A stretch of 5,112 nucleotides of DNA, from the NCBI GenBank assembly GCA_017540915.1, contig JAFYAD010000202.1:1-5112 (forward strand). Direction: 5' to 3'. Shown here piece by piece: positions 1 through 5,112 of this stretch. Every line of letters starts with the position of its first letter. Position 1 is the first letter of the stretch. The translations under genes were made by a program, and so were the position numbers. The DNA is from Lachnospiraceae bacterium (lineage in GTDB: Bacteria > Bacillota_A > Clostridia > Lachnospirales > Lachnospiraceae). Under the pieces are notes generated by a model that had not been told where the DNA came from, did not search any database, and worked only from the letters and a program-made list of their open reading frames with translations.

Positions 1-1220
1 TGGTCCATCGAGGTGGCACTCTCATCCAAAGAATGCCTCTCATACCGGATTACAAATGGCGCATAACAGGCTGTGGAGATTGCAATATTGATAAGCTGGA
101 CAATGATCCCCCGCACAGATCCCGTAGCAATATATCCGCTCAAAAGCGGCGGTGTGGTCCATATCACCGTAGAGGAAACCTCCGGCAAAAATCCGACTGC
201 TGTAAGCAAATACGCGCTTGTATAGCACAGCACCGGAGACAGGATAAACGGAATCACCATAAGCGGGTTATAGATCACCGGAAAGCCAAAGACCAAAAGC
301 TCCGATATATTAAAGATACACGGCACAAAAGCCATGCGAGAAAGCTTTTTAGTGGAGCTACGCCTTCCGAAGATCATCATGGAAATGAGAAGCCCGATCA
401 CGCATCCCGTACCGCCCATGATAACGAAGGTATCCATAAAGCTTTTGGAAACGATCTCTCCCGGAATGATCTCTGTAAACATATCCTCCGCAACCTGATT
501 TAACACGTTATTACCATGAATGCCAAACCACCACATAATACTGATAAGAGCGGTAAATAAAAGTCCACTTATATACGACCTGTGCATCCGTAAGAATGCC
601 GCGTCCACCACTCTCATAAAGAGATGCTGCACGCTTGCGGCGCCTGAAACTACCGTGATAAGATAATTTCCAACAGCAAAGCTCACGATAGTCGCGAAAA
701 AAGGATTGATAACCAAAAGTGCCGCATTAAAGGCAGAGTCCGCCCCATCCACAAAGCTATGCTTTCCGGCCTTAAATGCAGCTTCAAATTTCTTATAAAG
801 CATCGAGCCAATGATACCGGATAAAAGAGCACTGAAAACTCCCTGACCGCTGAGCAGGGAGAAATCCGGCTCACCTGTAAAAAAACCCAAAAGAATAAAG
901 AACCCGACAAGGCAGGCGAGAAGACTTCCGAGCCTCGATACCACATGTCCGCCTTCCTCTGTCTGTTCCATATAACTTATGTTAAGAGCGATCGTCATAT
1001 AAATGGCAAGCGCCCCCACCGTTGTCACCTGCAGGATCAGTAAAATGCTCCGAAGCGCTCCGCCCAAAAAGGTATCTAAAAAATCCTGATATGCCCGCAA
1101 AGGAAATCCATTCAAAAGAACCGTCATACTGCCTATAAACAGGACCGGCAGCACCATAGCAAGCCCCATTCTTATCGCATTTCCGATAAGGGAAATTTTC
1201 TTAAAAAAAGTATCTTTCAT
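1..1220 (-). CDS. PTS EIIC-like membrane protein, lactose/cellobiose family (3' end beyond window)
   Basis: The frame is open from the ATG at 1220-1218 to the left edge: 406 codons, no stop. It reads as a polytopic EIIC sugar-channel domain of the lactose/cellobiose/chitobiose family. Visible family signatures are MWWFGIHG with His235, a GGTG motif near 269-272, FNISELLVFGFPVIYNP with Glu307, IPFILSP near 323-329, and IWTTPPLLSGYIATG starting at residue 353. His235 and Glu307 sit where the family's substrate-contacting His and Glu are expected. The usual Pro after that Glu is Leu308 here. The domain is essentially complete by about residue 390, yet the frame continues through a polar stretch (RYERHSLDESATSMD), so a C-terminal extension is possible. 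No EIIA or EIIB gene is visible. The start overlaps the upstream kinase stop as ATGA, with GGTGAGG 4 nt before the ATG, so the two are probably translationally coupled. A plain sugar permease and an EIIC fused to a signalling domain both fit. Confidence 0.88.
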   Translation of the reverse strand, partial: MKDTFFKKISLIGNAIRMGLAMVLPVLFIGSMTVLLNGFPLRAYQDFLDTFLGGALRSILLILQVTTVGALAIYMTIALNISYMEQTEEGGHVVSRLGSLLACLVGFFILLGFFTGEPDFSLLSGQGVFSALLSGIIGSMLYKKFEAAFKAGKHSFVDGADSAFNAALLVINPFFATIVSFAVGNYLITVVSGAASVQHLFMRVVDAAFLRMHRSYISGLLFTALISIMWWFGIHGNNVLNQVAEDMFTEIIPGEIVSKSFMDTFVIMGGTGCVIGLLISMMIFGRRSSTKKLSRMAFVPCIFNISELLVFGFPVIYNPLMVIPFILSPVLCYTSAYLLTAVGFLPEVSSTVIWTTPPLLSGYIATGSVRGIIVQLINIAISTACYAPFVIRYERHSLDESATSMD

Positions 1221-4141
1221 AGTGCCTCACCTGCCTTTTTCATGATTCCATCCCAGTCAAGCTCCGTCAGCATTTTTGTAATGTCGGAGAGCTTTTCCCT
1301 GTCTGACGGAGGGAGTCTGTATCCACGCAGACGCTTTAATATATCGTCCATCAGACCATAGTCATAGCTTCCGGCGATCTCGATGATCGTCTGGTATGCT
1401 TCCCGAAGTGCGTCCTCACAGATTTCAGGCAGTTCTTCGTCTGAACTGTCAAGCCACGACAATCTGTCATTTAATGAACGGTACATTTTAAGGAGCTCAT
1501 CCGTATGATCCTCTATAAATGCATTGTCTCCGTTCTTCCCCGCATCTTCAAGCGCCCTTGCCAGCTCTGACAGAACTCCTGCCCCTATGATACGGGCGGA
1601 ACTCTTCAGCGCATGAACCTTGATGGTATAGCTTTCCATATTGCCTTCTTGATAGAACCTTTCTATCTCATCCGCCTTATCCTCCGCAGTTTGATGAAAG
1701 ACTGACAGGACGGAACGGTATCCCTCCTCGGAGCCGCAGTTCTTAAGCCCCGCCTGAGCGTCTATCTCATCCATGGATGCAAGGCGCTCCCACCATCCAT
1801 CATTCTTTTCTTCATCAGGGGACTTCTCAGTGCTATGGTCTCCCAACTCCGCACCGTCATCCGCAGACGCTACCTTCTCAGACGGCAACATGCTTTTCAA
1901 CAATCTTTCCAGCTTTTCTCCATCGACCGGCTTAGAAAGGTAATTCGTAAAGCCCGCCGCAAGATACATCTCCCTTGCACCCGATACGGCATTTGCCGTC
2001 AGAGCCACCGAAGGCGCATCCTTACTCATTCCCGATGAACGGATTGCCTTTAACGTCTCGATTCCATCCATATCCGGCATCATGTGGTCAATAAAGAGGA
2101 TGTCATAGGGCGTATCATCGCACATCTGTACAGCGTCCTTACCGGACATGGCGGTATCGACCCTGACGAGTGTCCGCTTCAGTAGGCTCTTCATGACCGT
2201 AAGGTTCATCTCTGTATCGTCCACCACCAGGATCCTCGCTTTCGGCGCATGGAAAAGCTCCCTGTATTCATGTGTACCTGAAGATAGATCATTTAATCTC
2301 GCCGTGATATCCCCAATCTCATCCCATTTTGCGACTTCCTGCCCCACGGCAAAAGAAAATTCAGAGCCCTTGCCATATTCACTATGCACTTTAAGTTCGC
2401 TTCCCATCAGTGCAAGGATCTGTCTTGTGATGCTCATGCCGAGACCTGTTCCCTCTATGGCACGGTTTCTCTTTTCCTCGATGCGTTTATACGGTGAGAA
2501 AAGATTTTCCATATCTTCCTCTTTCATGCCGATACCGGTATCGAGAACGGTAAAGCAAAGACTGATATGCGATTCGTCCGTCTTTTCTGCAAAAACCGAC
2601 AGATTTACCTCTCCTGTTTCAGTATATTTCACGGCGTTGGTAAGCAGGTTCATCACGCACTGCCTGATACGGATCTCGTCCCCGACAAGCAGATACGGAA
2701 TCTGCCGCTCCACGCTGACATTGAACTTCAAGCCTTTTTTCTCTGCCCGGCTTCTTATCACATTCACAAGATCGTTGATAAGAGAGGACAGGTCGTACTG
2801 CACAGGAATGATATCCATCTTGCCCTCTTCCACCTTTGAAAGATCAAGGATGTCATTGATCAGCGAGAGCAAGGTTTTCCCCGCTGACATGATATCTGCC
2901 GCATACGCACGGATTCCCTTTTCATTCGATTCACGCAGGATCATCTCATCCATTCCGATTACTGCGTTGATGGGCGTTCGGATCTCATGGGACATACTGG
3001 CAAGGAAACGGCTCTTTGCCTCATTTGCCCGGTCTGCAATATCCCGCTGTTTTTGGATTTCCTCCATGTAGAGATAATGCTGTGTATCATCCACAAGCAC
3101 ATAAAGCTTTCCGTAGCTTTCACCCTGAAACTCCAACGCATTTTCTTCGGGTGTATAGACACGCTCGCCGATACAGATCGTCTTATCCGTCCGAACCGCC
3201 TCGCTAATTTCAGAGACAATATCATAAGGAGTACGGATACGCCGCATGAGAGCCTCAGGCTCCGACAGCTCTGCTTCCTTTTTATGTGAGAACTTCTCTG
3301 AGGTCTCATTCTTCCCGAAAAAGTGATCAAATTCCGGATAAAGTCTCGTGACAGGCTCATTGTAATACTGAATCCTGCCATCATTATCCACTGCGATGAT
3401 CCCCTCGGATATCCTGTCGATTACAAAATCCCTCGCGATCTCCTTTGTTCCCATAAGGTTAAAGCCTAAAATACCGATCAGCAGAAATACGGTTCCGAGT
3501 AGTGCTCCCGGCATGGTCAGATCGTAAAACCTTGATATACCTAAAACTCCTGAAATCTCCATTATAAAAGACAGTATCTGCACACCATAAGACATGATCA
3601 GACAAAGGTATCGTGATCTGGCTTTTCCACCTTTCTCCCTGCGGTATTCCCTGATCAGCCACCACATCCCCAGGCAGGCAAATATCCCATTCATACACAT
3701 CAAAAGGTCGTGCATCACACCGTTTGTATGTGTAAAAACAGAAAGTGATACTTCCCTTGTAAATTGGTAAGACGAATAATACAGGCTGTTTTTTCCTATC
3801 ATCAATACAGTGGCATATATGCCTGTATGTAGCAATGCAAGAGCTGCTACCACCCATTTGGGGAGCCTGATTCTACACATTTTTGCAGCAAATAAAAACA
3901 AGGCAAAGGTGATCCATACCCTTCCCGCATAAGACAGCTTAAGTGCCGTAAGGTATGCCTCCCCCGTCTGTGCTTTCATTTCAAAAAGATACCCGATATT
4001 GCTTACAAAAGTTGCGACACAGGATAAAAACAGGTAGGAATGAACCGAATTCTTCCATCCCAAAAACACGATCCATATCTCTGCGAACAGTACACTTACC
4101 GTTATATATTGAATTGTCAGCAAGATATCATGTGTACCCAA
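1217..4141 (-). CDS. Hybrid sensor histidine kinase: 7TM-PAS-HisKA-HATPase-receiver-Hpt
   Basis: A complete 974-residue membrane-bound phosphorelay kinase. Seven hydrophobic helices (about 8-28, 36-54, 70-88, 96-115, 143-163, 178-200, 211-230) match the 7TM N-terminal region of histidine kinases. A PAS-like segment follows (about 235-350, with EGIIAVDNDGRIQYYN), then a helical linker. HisKA carries the phospho-acceptor His385 in SHEIRTPINAVIGM. HATPase has the N box (NLLTNAVKYT, Asn502), G1 box DTGIGM (534-539) and G2 box GTGLGM (564-569). The receiver (about 636-750) has acidic Asp641/642, phospho-Asp685 in LFIDHMMPDMDG, Thr715 and Lys737. The Hpt domain has His843 in HALKSSARIIGA. All catalytic residues are present, so His-Asp-His relay should work; the terminal response regulator is not in this window. 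Residues about 900-974 form an extra helical tail. The start is TTG at 4141: GGAGG lies 6 nt upstream, an in-frame TGA sits at 4159-4157, and later Met codons would delete the first helix. The stop overlaps the EIIC-like start. The stimulus is unknown. Confidence 0.96.
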   Translation of the reverse strand: MGTHDILLTIQYITVSVLFAEIWIVFLGWKNSVHSYLFLSCVATFVSNIGYLFEMKAQTGEAYLTALKLSYAGRVWITFALFLFAAKMCRIRLPKWVVAALALLHTGIYATVLMIGKNSLYYSSYQFTREVSLSVFTHTNGVMHDLLMCMNGIFACLGMWWLIREYRREKGGKARSRYLCLIMSYGVQILSFIMEISGVLGISRFYDLTMPGALLGTVFLLIGILGFNLMGTKEIARDFVIDRISEGIIAVDNDGRIQYYNEPVTRLYPEFDHFFGKNETSEKFSHKKEAELSEPEALMRRIRTPYDIVSEISEAVRTDKTICIGERVYTPEENALEFQGESYGKLYVLVDDTQHYLYMEEIQKQRDIADRANEAKSRFLASMSHEIRTPINAVIGMDEMILRESNEKGIRAYAADIMSAGKTLLSLINDILDLSKVEEGKMDIIPVQYDLSSLINDLVNVIRSRAEKKGLKFNVSVERQIPYLLVGDEIRIRQCVMNLLTNAVKYTETGEVNLSVFAEKTDESHISLCFTVLDTGIGMKEEDMENLFSPYKRIEEKRNRAIEGTGLGMSITRQILALMGSELKVHSEYGKGSEFSFAVGQEVAKWDEIGDITARLNDLSSGTHEYRELFHAPKARILVVDDTEMNLTVMKSLLKRTLVRVDTAMSGKDAVQMCDDTPYDILFIDHMMPDMDGIETLKAIRSSGMSKDAPSVALTANAVSGAREMYLAAGFTNYLSKPVDGEKLERLLKSMLPSEKVASADDGAELGDHSTEKSPDEEKNDGWWERLASMDEIDAQAGLKNCGSEEGYRSVLSVFHQTAEDKADEIERFYQEGNMESYTIKVHALKSSARIIGAGVLSELARALEDAGKNGDNAFIEDHTDELLKMYRSLNDRLSWLDSSDEELPEICEDALREAYQTIIEIAGSYDYGLMDDILKRLRGYRLPPSDREKLSDITKMLTELDWDGIMKKAGEAL
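1225..1231 (-). promoter_or_regulatory. Ribosome binding site of the EIIC-like gene, inside the kinase 3' end
   Basis: Reading on the minus strand, GGTGAGG lies 4 nt before the ATG at 1220. It is embedded in the last codons of the kinase gene. Together with the ATGA stop/start overlap (1220-1217) it supports the chosen start and coupled translation. Confidence 0.6.
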
Positions 4142-4147
4142 TTTAAG

Positions 4148-4152
4148 CCTCC
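4148..4152 (-). promoter_or_regulatory. Ribosome binding site that fixes the kinase TTG start
   Basis: On the minus strand GGAGG is followed by a 6-nt spacer (CTTAAA) and TTG at 4141-4139. This near-ideal spacing is the main reason for accepting a TTG start. No confident -35/-10 pair was found upstream: a TATAAG at 4199-4194 has no matching -35 hexamer. Confidence 0.75.
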
Positions 4153-4178
4153 ACTGTCAGATTCCTAAGCCACCGTTC

Positions 4179-4238
4179 CTATCGGTCAGCTTTCTTATAA
4201 AACTCTGCTGATCCGAATAATTTATTTTCAGCCATCAT
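4179..4238 (-). pseudogene. N-terminal remnant, probably of a MATE-family transporter
   Basis: ATG ATG GCT at 4238 opens a short frame reading MMAENKLFGSAEFYKKADR, stopped by TAG at 4181-4179. The KLFGS-x-EFYKK pattern resembles the cytoplasmic start of many Firmicutes MATE multidrug/cation efflux proteins, which run to about 450 residues; the membrane helices that should follow are missing. An AAGGA ribosome site precedes the ATG by 5 nt. The start overlaps the stop of the upstream fragment (TGA 4230-4228), as in a coupled operon, which supports it being a genuine gene start. The family call rests on about 14 residues and is tentative. Confidence 0.45.
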
Positions 4239-4401
4239 GGCTTTCCTTCTCCATTTCTCTTTTCCTTTGTTCTGAACGCTTCTTTCGGATAAGCTCATTC
4301 AGTTCATTTGCGGTATGAACATCCAAGCCATAACCGATCGTCCTTACACCGATATCAACTGCAAGGATCGCCAGAAAGGACAATGCGGCTCCTGCCCAAA
4401 T
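4228..4401 (-). pseudogene. C-terminal remnant of an unrecognised membrane protein
   Basis: This frame ends with TGA at 4230-4228. It reads WAGAALSFLAILAVDIG from 4398, a single hydrophobic helix, then VRTIGYGLDVHTANELNELI and a basic/acidic tail (RKKRSEQRKREMEKESHDG). That is a natural membrane-protein C-terminus: last helix, then a charged cytoplasmic end. Upstream in the same frame the residues become Arg-rich nonsense (RRRVRQR) and hit a TGA at 4425-4423. At that point the other frame is recognisable GNAT sequence, so the join lies near 4395-4405. I do not recognise the family. Its stop overlaps the MATE-like start, suggesting they were once neighbours in one operon. Confidence 0.5.
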
Positions 4402-4808
4402 TCTTTGTCGAACTCTTCTACGTCAGAATCATCCACATAATACCCCTGCGGAGTCTGATACACCCCGGTCACATCATCCAGATATCCCGGAATCAGTTCC
4501 TTGCAGAGGAAGAAAGAAGAATCTGCATCTTCCGGCAGGTCATGATACCGGATGCCAAACTCTCTGGCATAGGTAAAACCACTTTTACCATAAAAGTCAA
4601 TGTTTCCTTCAAACAAAACAGCCCCGAAGCCCATTTCTGCCGCTTTCTCCAAAGAGTAATCCAGCAAAGCCTTTCCATAACCCTTGCGCTTCAGCTCCGG
4701 GATGATGCTGATTGGTCCCATCGTTAATACAGATACCGTTCTTCCGTCATCTGCATCGATAACCGTCTTCACAAACATATGTGAACGCCGGTCAACTGAT
4801 GGAACCAT
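4344..4808 (-). pseudogene. GNAT N-acetyltransferase fragment, truncated at both ends
   Basis: The 154-codon frame contains a GNAT core of the YhbS-like type (COG3153 style). LTMGPISIIPEL (29-39) is the strand before the acetyl-CoA loop, and RKGYGKALLDYSLEKAAEMGF (41-61) holds the pyrophosphate-binding R-x-x-G-x-G/A pattern and helix. FEGNIDFYGKSGFTYAREFGI (66-86) is the typical following segment, and VEEFDKEF (130-137) matches the family's late C-terminal region. Homologues are about 170-220 residues, so roughly the first 60-70 residues are missing. Residues 1-10 (MVPSVDRRSH) are the PAP2 sequence read in another frame, and residues after about 138 (QEPHCPFW...) are the next fragment out of frame. 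Genuine GNAT sequence covers about 4778-4396. No Shine-Dalgarno site precedes the ATG at 4808 or the one at 4778. The substrate is unknown, and activity is unlikely because the N-terminal half of the fold is absent. Confidence 0.75.
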
Positions 4809-4945
4809 ACATTAAAATCAGCAAACCCGATCCTCGATCCATTCTGCCCCACAGCCTGCACATCGACGCACTGGATCAAAATAGTCCATAGTGCAAAAAC
4901 ACCGATCATCCCTACCCCTGTCAGCAGATTTCTTTTTTCCTTCAT
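4769..4945 (-). pseudogene. N-terminal remnant of a PAP2-family phosphatase-like membrane protein
   Basis: ATG at 4945 opens a 58-codon frame: a basic start (MKEKRNLL), one hydrophobic helix (about 9-27), then VDVQAVGQNGSRIGFADFN and VWFHQLTGVH. This strongly resembles the first 55 residues of Firmicutes PAP2-superfamily proteins, where the first helix is followed by a VQxxGxNGSxxGFA segment and a HxLTGVH motif before the next helix. The frame then reads ICL and stops at TGA (4771-4769). The catalytic histidines and remaining helices are absent. The GNAT reading frame takes over at about 4778, so a deletion or join lies near 4770-4783. A possible AAGGA site sits 10 nt before the ATG, and the start overlaps the stop of a 21-codon leader ORF. 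The family call comes from remembered sequence patterns, not a search. Confidence 0.6.
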
Positions 4946-5007
4946 GTTCTCTTCGTCCTTTCATTTAGTATTGCCCATCGGCAATTCATACCGGCAAAAA
5001 ATGCCAT
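4942..5007 (-). CDS. Possible 21-residue leader peptide
   Basis: ATG at 5007 is preceded by AGGAGG (5022-5017) with a 9-nt spacer, the second-best ribosome site in the window. It encodes MAFFAGMNCRWAILNERTKRT and stops at TGA 4944-4942, which overlaps the PAP2 remnant start (4945-4943) as ATGA. There is no recognisable homology. It could be a coupling or attenuation leader, the decayed start of another gene, or chance. Its ribosome site begins exactly at the end of the inverted-repeat arm, so a repressor bound there would also mark the promoter of this transcript. Confidence 0.35.
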   Translation of the reverse strand: MAFFAGMNCRWAILNERTKRT

Positions 5008-5015
5008 CTGCCGAT
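4971..5015. repeat. Cluster of short inverted repeats around CGGCA/TGCCG
   Basis: Several short arms can pair in competing ways: TTGCC (4971-4975) with GGCAA (4980-4984); ATCGGCA (4977-4983) with TGCCGAT (5009-5015); GGCA (4993-4996) with TGCC (5002-5005); and CGGCA (4992-4996) with TGCCG (5009-5013). They fall inside the 21-codon leader ORF. Mutually exclusive hairpins fit an attenuator, but the stems are short (4-7 bp) and there is no U-run terminator. Function is inferred only. Confidence 0.35.
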
Positions 5016-5021
5016 ACCTCC

Positions 5022-5081
5022 TACTAACGAACGCATCACAACATTGTCTATTTCAAAAATATGTAGCTGCGTTCGTTAGTA
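5022..5081. promoter_or_regulatory. Perfect 14-bp inverted repeat, likely operator between divergent transcripts
   Basis: TACTAACGAACGCA (5022-5035) and its exact complement TGCGTTCGTTAGTA (5068-5081) flank a 32-bp AT-rich spacer. The right arm ends on the first base of the plus-strand TetR-like start codon. The left arm abuts the AGGAGG site of the minus-strand leader. A symmetric pair between divergent genes, one of them a TetR-like regulator, is the usual place for an autoregulated TetR operator. The centre-to-centre distance of 46 bp allows two dimers or a loop. Both promoters presumably lie in the spacer; no clear -35/-10 pair could be assigned on either strand. Confidence 0.65.
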
Positions 5082-5112
5082 TGAAAGTAACAAAGACCCA
5101 TGAAGAAGAAAA
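5081..5112 (+). CDS. TetR/AcrR-type regulator, first ten codons only
   Basis: ATG at 5081 reads MKVTKTHEEE and continues off the right edge. This matches the common start of a Firmicutes TetR/AcrR subfamily (Met, basic, then a His-Glu-Glu-Arg-like segment running into the first helix of the DNA-binding domain). The divergent position and the palindrome at its start codon support a self-repressing regulator. No Shine-Dalgarno sequence precedes the ATG, so the transcript may be leaderless, or a start further downstream may be used. Ten residues are too few to be certain. Confidence 0.5.
   Translation, partial: MKVTKTHEEE

Noticed and set aside
33..503. Plus-strand open frame of 156 codons at the left end
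   Set aside because: It is opposite the EIIC-like gene, and its His/Arg/Lys-rich composition is typical of antisense reading. The minus-strand frame carries the EIIC signatures.
2148..3071. Plus-strand open frame of 307 codons opposite the kinase
   Set aside because: It is an antisense shadow of the HisKA/HATPase region, rich in Ser/Arg with no recognisable motif. The minus strand carries clear catalytic motifs throughout.
4169..4192. Possible hairpin ACCG-7 nt-CGGT upstream of the kinase, considered as a terminator
   Set aside because: The stem is only 4 contiguous base pairs, with mismatches beyond it and no T-run on either strand.
4194..4222. TATAAG as a -10 box for the kinase operon
   Set aside because: No -35 hexamer resembling TTGACA lies 15-18 nt upstream. 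The match is expected by chance in AT-rich DNA.
4308..4727. Plus-strand open frame of 139 codons opposite the GNAT fragment
   Set aside because: It has no domain pattern and is antisense to recognisable GNAT sequence.
4142..5081. Insertion sequence or transposon as cause of the gene mosaic
   Set aside because: No transposase fragment, terminal inverted repeat with target duplication, or integrase motif is visible. The only strong inverted repeat (5022-5081) lies between divergent genes and fits an operator better.

Overview
The window looks like a chromosomal segment from a low-to-mid GC Clostridia bacterium, most likely Lachnospiraceae. The signs are Gram-positive style Shine-Dalgarno sites, a large hybrid histidine kinase with a seven-helix N-terminal sensor, and residues typical of that group in a PTS EIIC-like permease, a MATE-type N-terminus and a TetR N-terminus. 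The family-level placement is inference from protein style, not from any marker gene.

Layout. Almost everything is on the minus strand. Read in the direction of transcription, the right edge (5081-5112, plus strand) holds the first codons of a divergent TetR-like regulator. It is followed by a 60-bp control region bounded by a perfect 14-bp inverted repeat (5022-5035 / 5068-5081). Then come a short leader ORF (5007-4942) and a stretch of about 770 bp (4945-4179) packed with gene pieces: the N-terminus of a PAP2-type phosphatase, the middle of a GNAT acetyltransferase, the C-terminus of an unrecognised membrane protein, and the first residues of a MATE-like transporter. None of these is intact.

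The rest is an apparently functional two-gene operon. A 974-residue hybrid histidine kinase (7TM sensor, PAS, HisKA, HATPase, receiver, Hpt) starts at a TTG behind a strong GGAGG site. Its stop codon overlaps, as ATGA, the start of a lactose/cellobiose-family PTS EIIC-like membrane protein, which is still open at the left edge after 406 codons.

How the parts may work together. The kinase carries all phosphorelay modules up to the Hpt domain, so its final receiver must lie elsewhere. The translational coupling to an EIIC-like protein, with no EIIA or EIIB in view, suggests a sugar- or membrane-sensing signalling unit rather than a plain PTS transport operon. EIIC-EAL fusion proteins are known in Clostridia, and this gene could be one of them; the deciding sequence lies beyond the left edge. 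The pieces between TetR and the kinase look like the remains of repeated deletions, or possibly an assembly join.
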